Below are positions 63,833-64,000 of a stretch of DNA of 64,000 nucleotides, piece after piece; position 1 is the first letter of the stretch; every line of letters starts with the position of its first letter. Origin of the DNA: Hallella bergensis DSM 17361 (lineage in GTDB: Bacteria > Bacteroidota > Bacteroidia > Bacteroidales > Bacteroidaceae); the NCBI RefSeq assembly GCF_000160535.1, contig NZ_GG704781.1, forward strand, positions 143,594-207,593, given 5' to 3'. A program made the position numbers and the translations under genes. The notes under the pieces are model-generated. The model did not search any database. It was not told the origin of the DNA and worked only from the letters and a program-made list of their open reading frames with translations.

Positions 63833-64000
63833 ATGCATGAAAGTGATTCGATAGTTATCATTCCCACATACAATGAAAAGGAGAACATGGAAAAGATTAT
63901 CCGTGCCGTCTTTTCATTGGATAAGTGTTTCCATATTCTTGTCATCGACGACGGCAGCCCAGACGGCACGGCGCAGATTGTCAAAGGTCTGATGGCATCA
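63833..64000 (+). CDS. GT2 glycosyltransferase, polyprenol-phosphate mannose synthase-like (N-terminal part)
   Basis: The first 56 codons of a family 2 glycosyltransferase. MHESDSIVIIPTYNEKENME gives the nucleotide-binding strand and the TYNE motif, and FHILVIDDGSPDGTAQIVKG the DDGSxDGT metal-binding region. This pairing is typical of dolichol/polyprenol-phosphate mannosyltransferases (DPM1-like). Cut by the window edge; the frame is open to the end. It has its own promoter. Confidence 0.85.
   Translation, partial: MHESDSIVIIPTYNEKENMEKIIRAVFSLDKCFHILVIDDGSPDGTAQIVKGLMAS

Overview
The window looks like a chromosome segment of a Bacteroidota bacterium, most likely Prevotellaceae (Prevotella-like). 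Evidence: promoters follow the Bacteroidota pattern (TTTG or TTG about 19-20 bases before TAnnTTTG); start codons follow A-rich leaders rather than strong Shine-Dalgarno sites; and many encoded families are typical of the phylum (TonB-type outer-membrane receptors, DUF4369 lipoproteins, TlpA-like thioredoxin proteins, DUF5606, a long NusB, an L25/CTC-Pth-S4 cluster). No phage, insertion sequence, rRNA or CRISPR array was found.

Layout. 0-0.8 kb: 5' part of lysS. 1.4-2.5 kb: a secreted calycin-like protein and a small membrane protein. 2.9-8.2 kb: an acyltransferase-like membrane protein and the menaquinone genes menB, menD, menF and a hotdog thioesterase, all on the minus strand. 8.3-13.2 kb: thiamine locus, with a TPP riboswitch and terminator ahead of thiE-thiC-thi4-thiD, and a second ThiE-like gene divergent from it. 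13.3-18.5 kb: a three-gene outer-membrane operon (TonB receptor, beta-helix lipoprotein, purple-acid-phosphatase-like protein). 19.5-24.4 kb: an epimerase-like protein and two AT-rich thioredoxin-domain proteins. 24.7-29.0 kb: a GH89 alpha-N-acetylglucosaminidase followed by menC and menE, convergent with aroB. 31-34 kb: a large outer-membrane barrel protein. 34-40 kb: housekeeping genes in two divergent blocks (rplY-pth-hslR-purN and nusB-yajC-ybbR-coaE-DUF5606). 40-46 kb: hsp20, a cation exchanger, queuosine genes (yhhQ, queF), a carboxyltransferase and an HD protein. 46-54 kb: an LptD-like protein, Nudix, TrmH-type methylase, Kef-type antiporter, pepT and two tRNAs (Arg-CCG, Pro-UGG). 54.7-64 kb: asnA, a broken SulP transporter remnant, dnaX, an FtsB-like gene, pyrC, a metallophosphoesterase, an acyltransferase and the start of a GT2 glycosyltransferase.

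How genes work together. The thiamine operon makes the pyrimidine with ThiC and the thiazole with a Thi4 carrying His where yeast has its sulfur-donating Cys; ThiD and ThiE complete the coenzyme, with TPP feedback at the riboswitch. Menaquinone synthesis is split between menF-menD-menB-thioesterase and a distant menC-menE pair. The most unusual items are a four-copy family of about 350-base non-coding elements built around TCGC/GCGA dyads, a carboxyltransferase whose biotinyl-like domain lacks the biotin-accepting Met-Lys motif, and several promoter-associated repeats that look regulatory.
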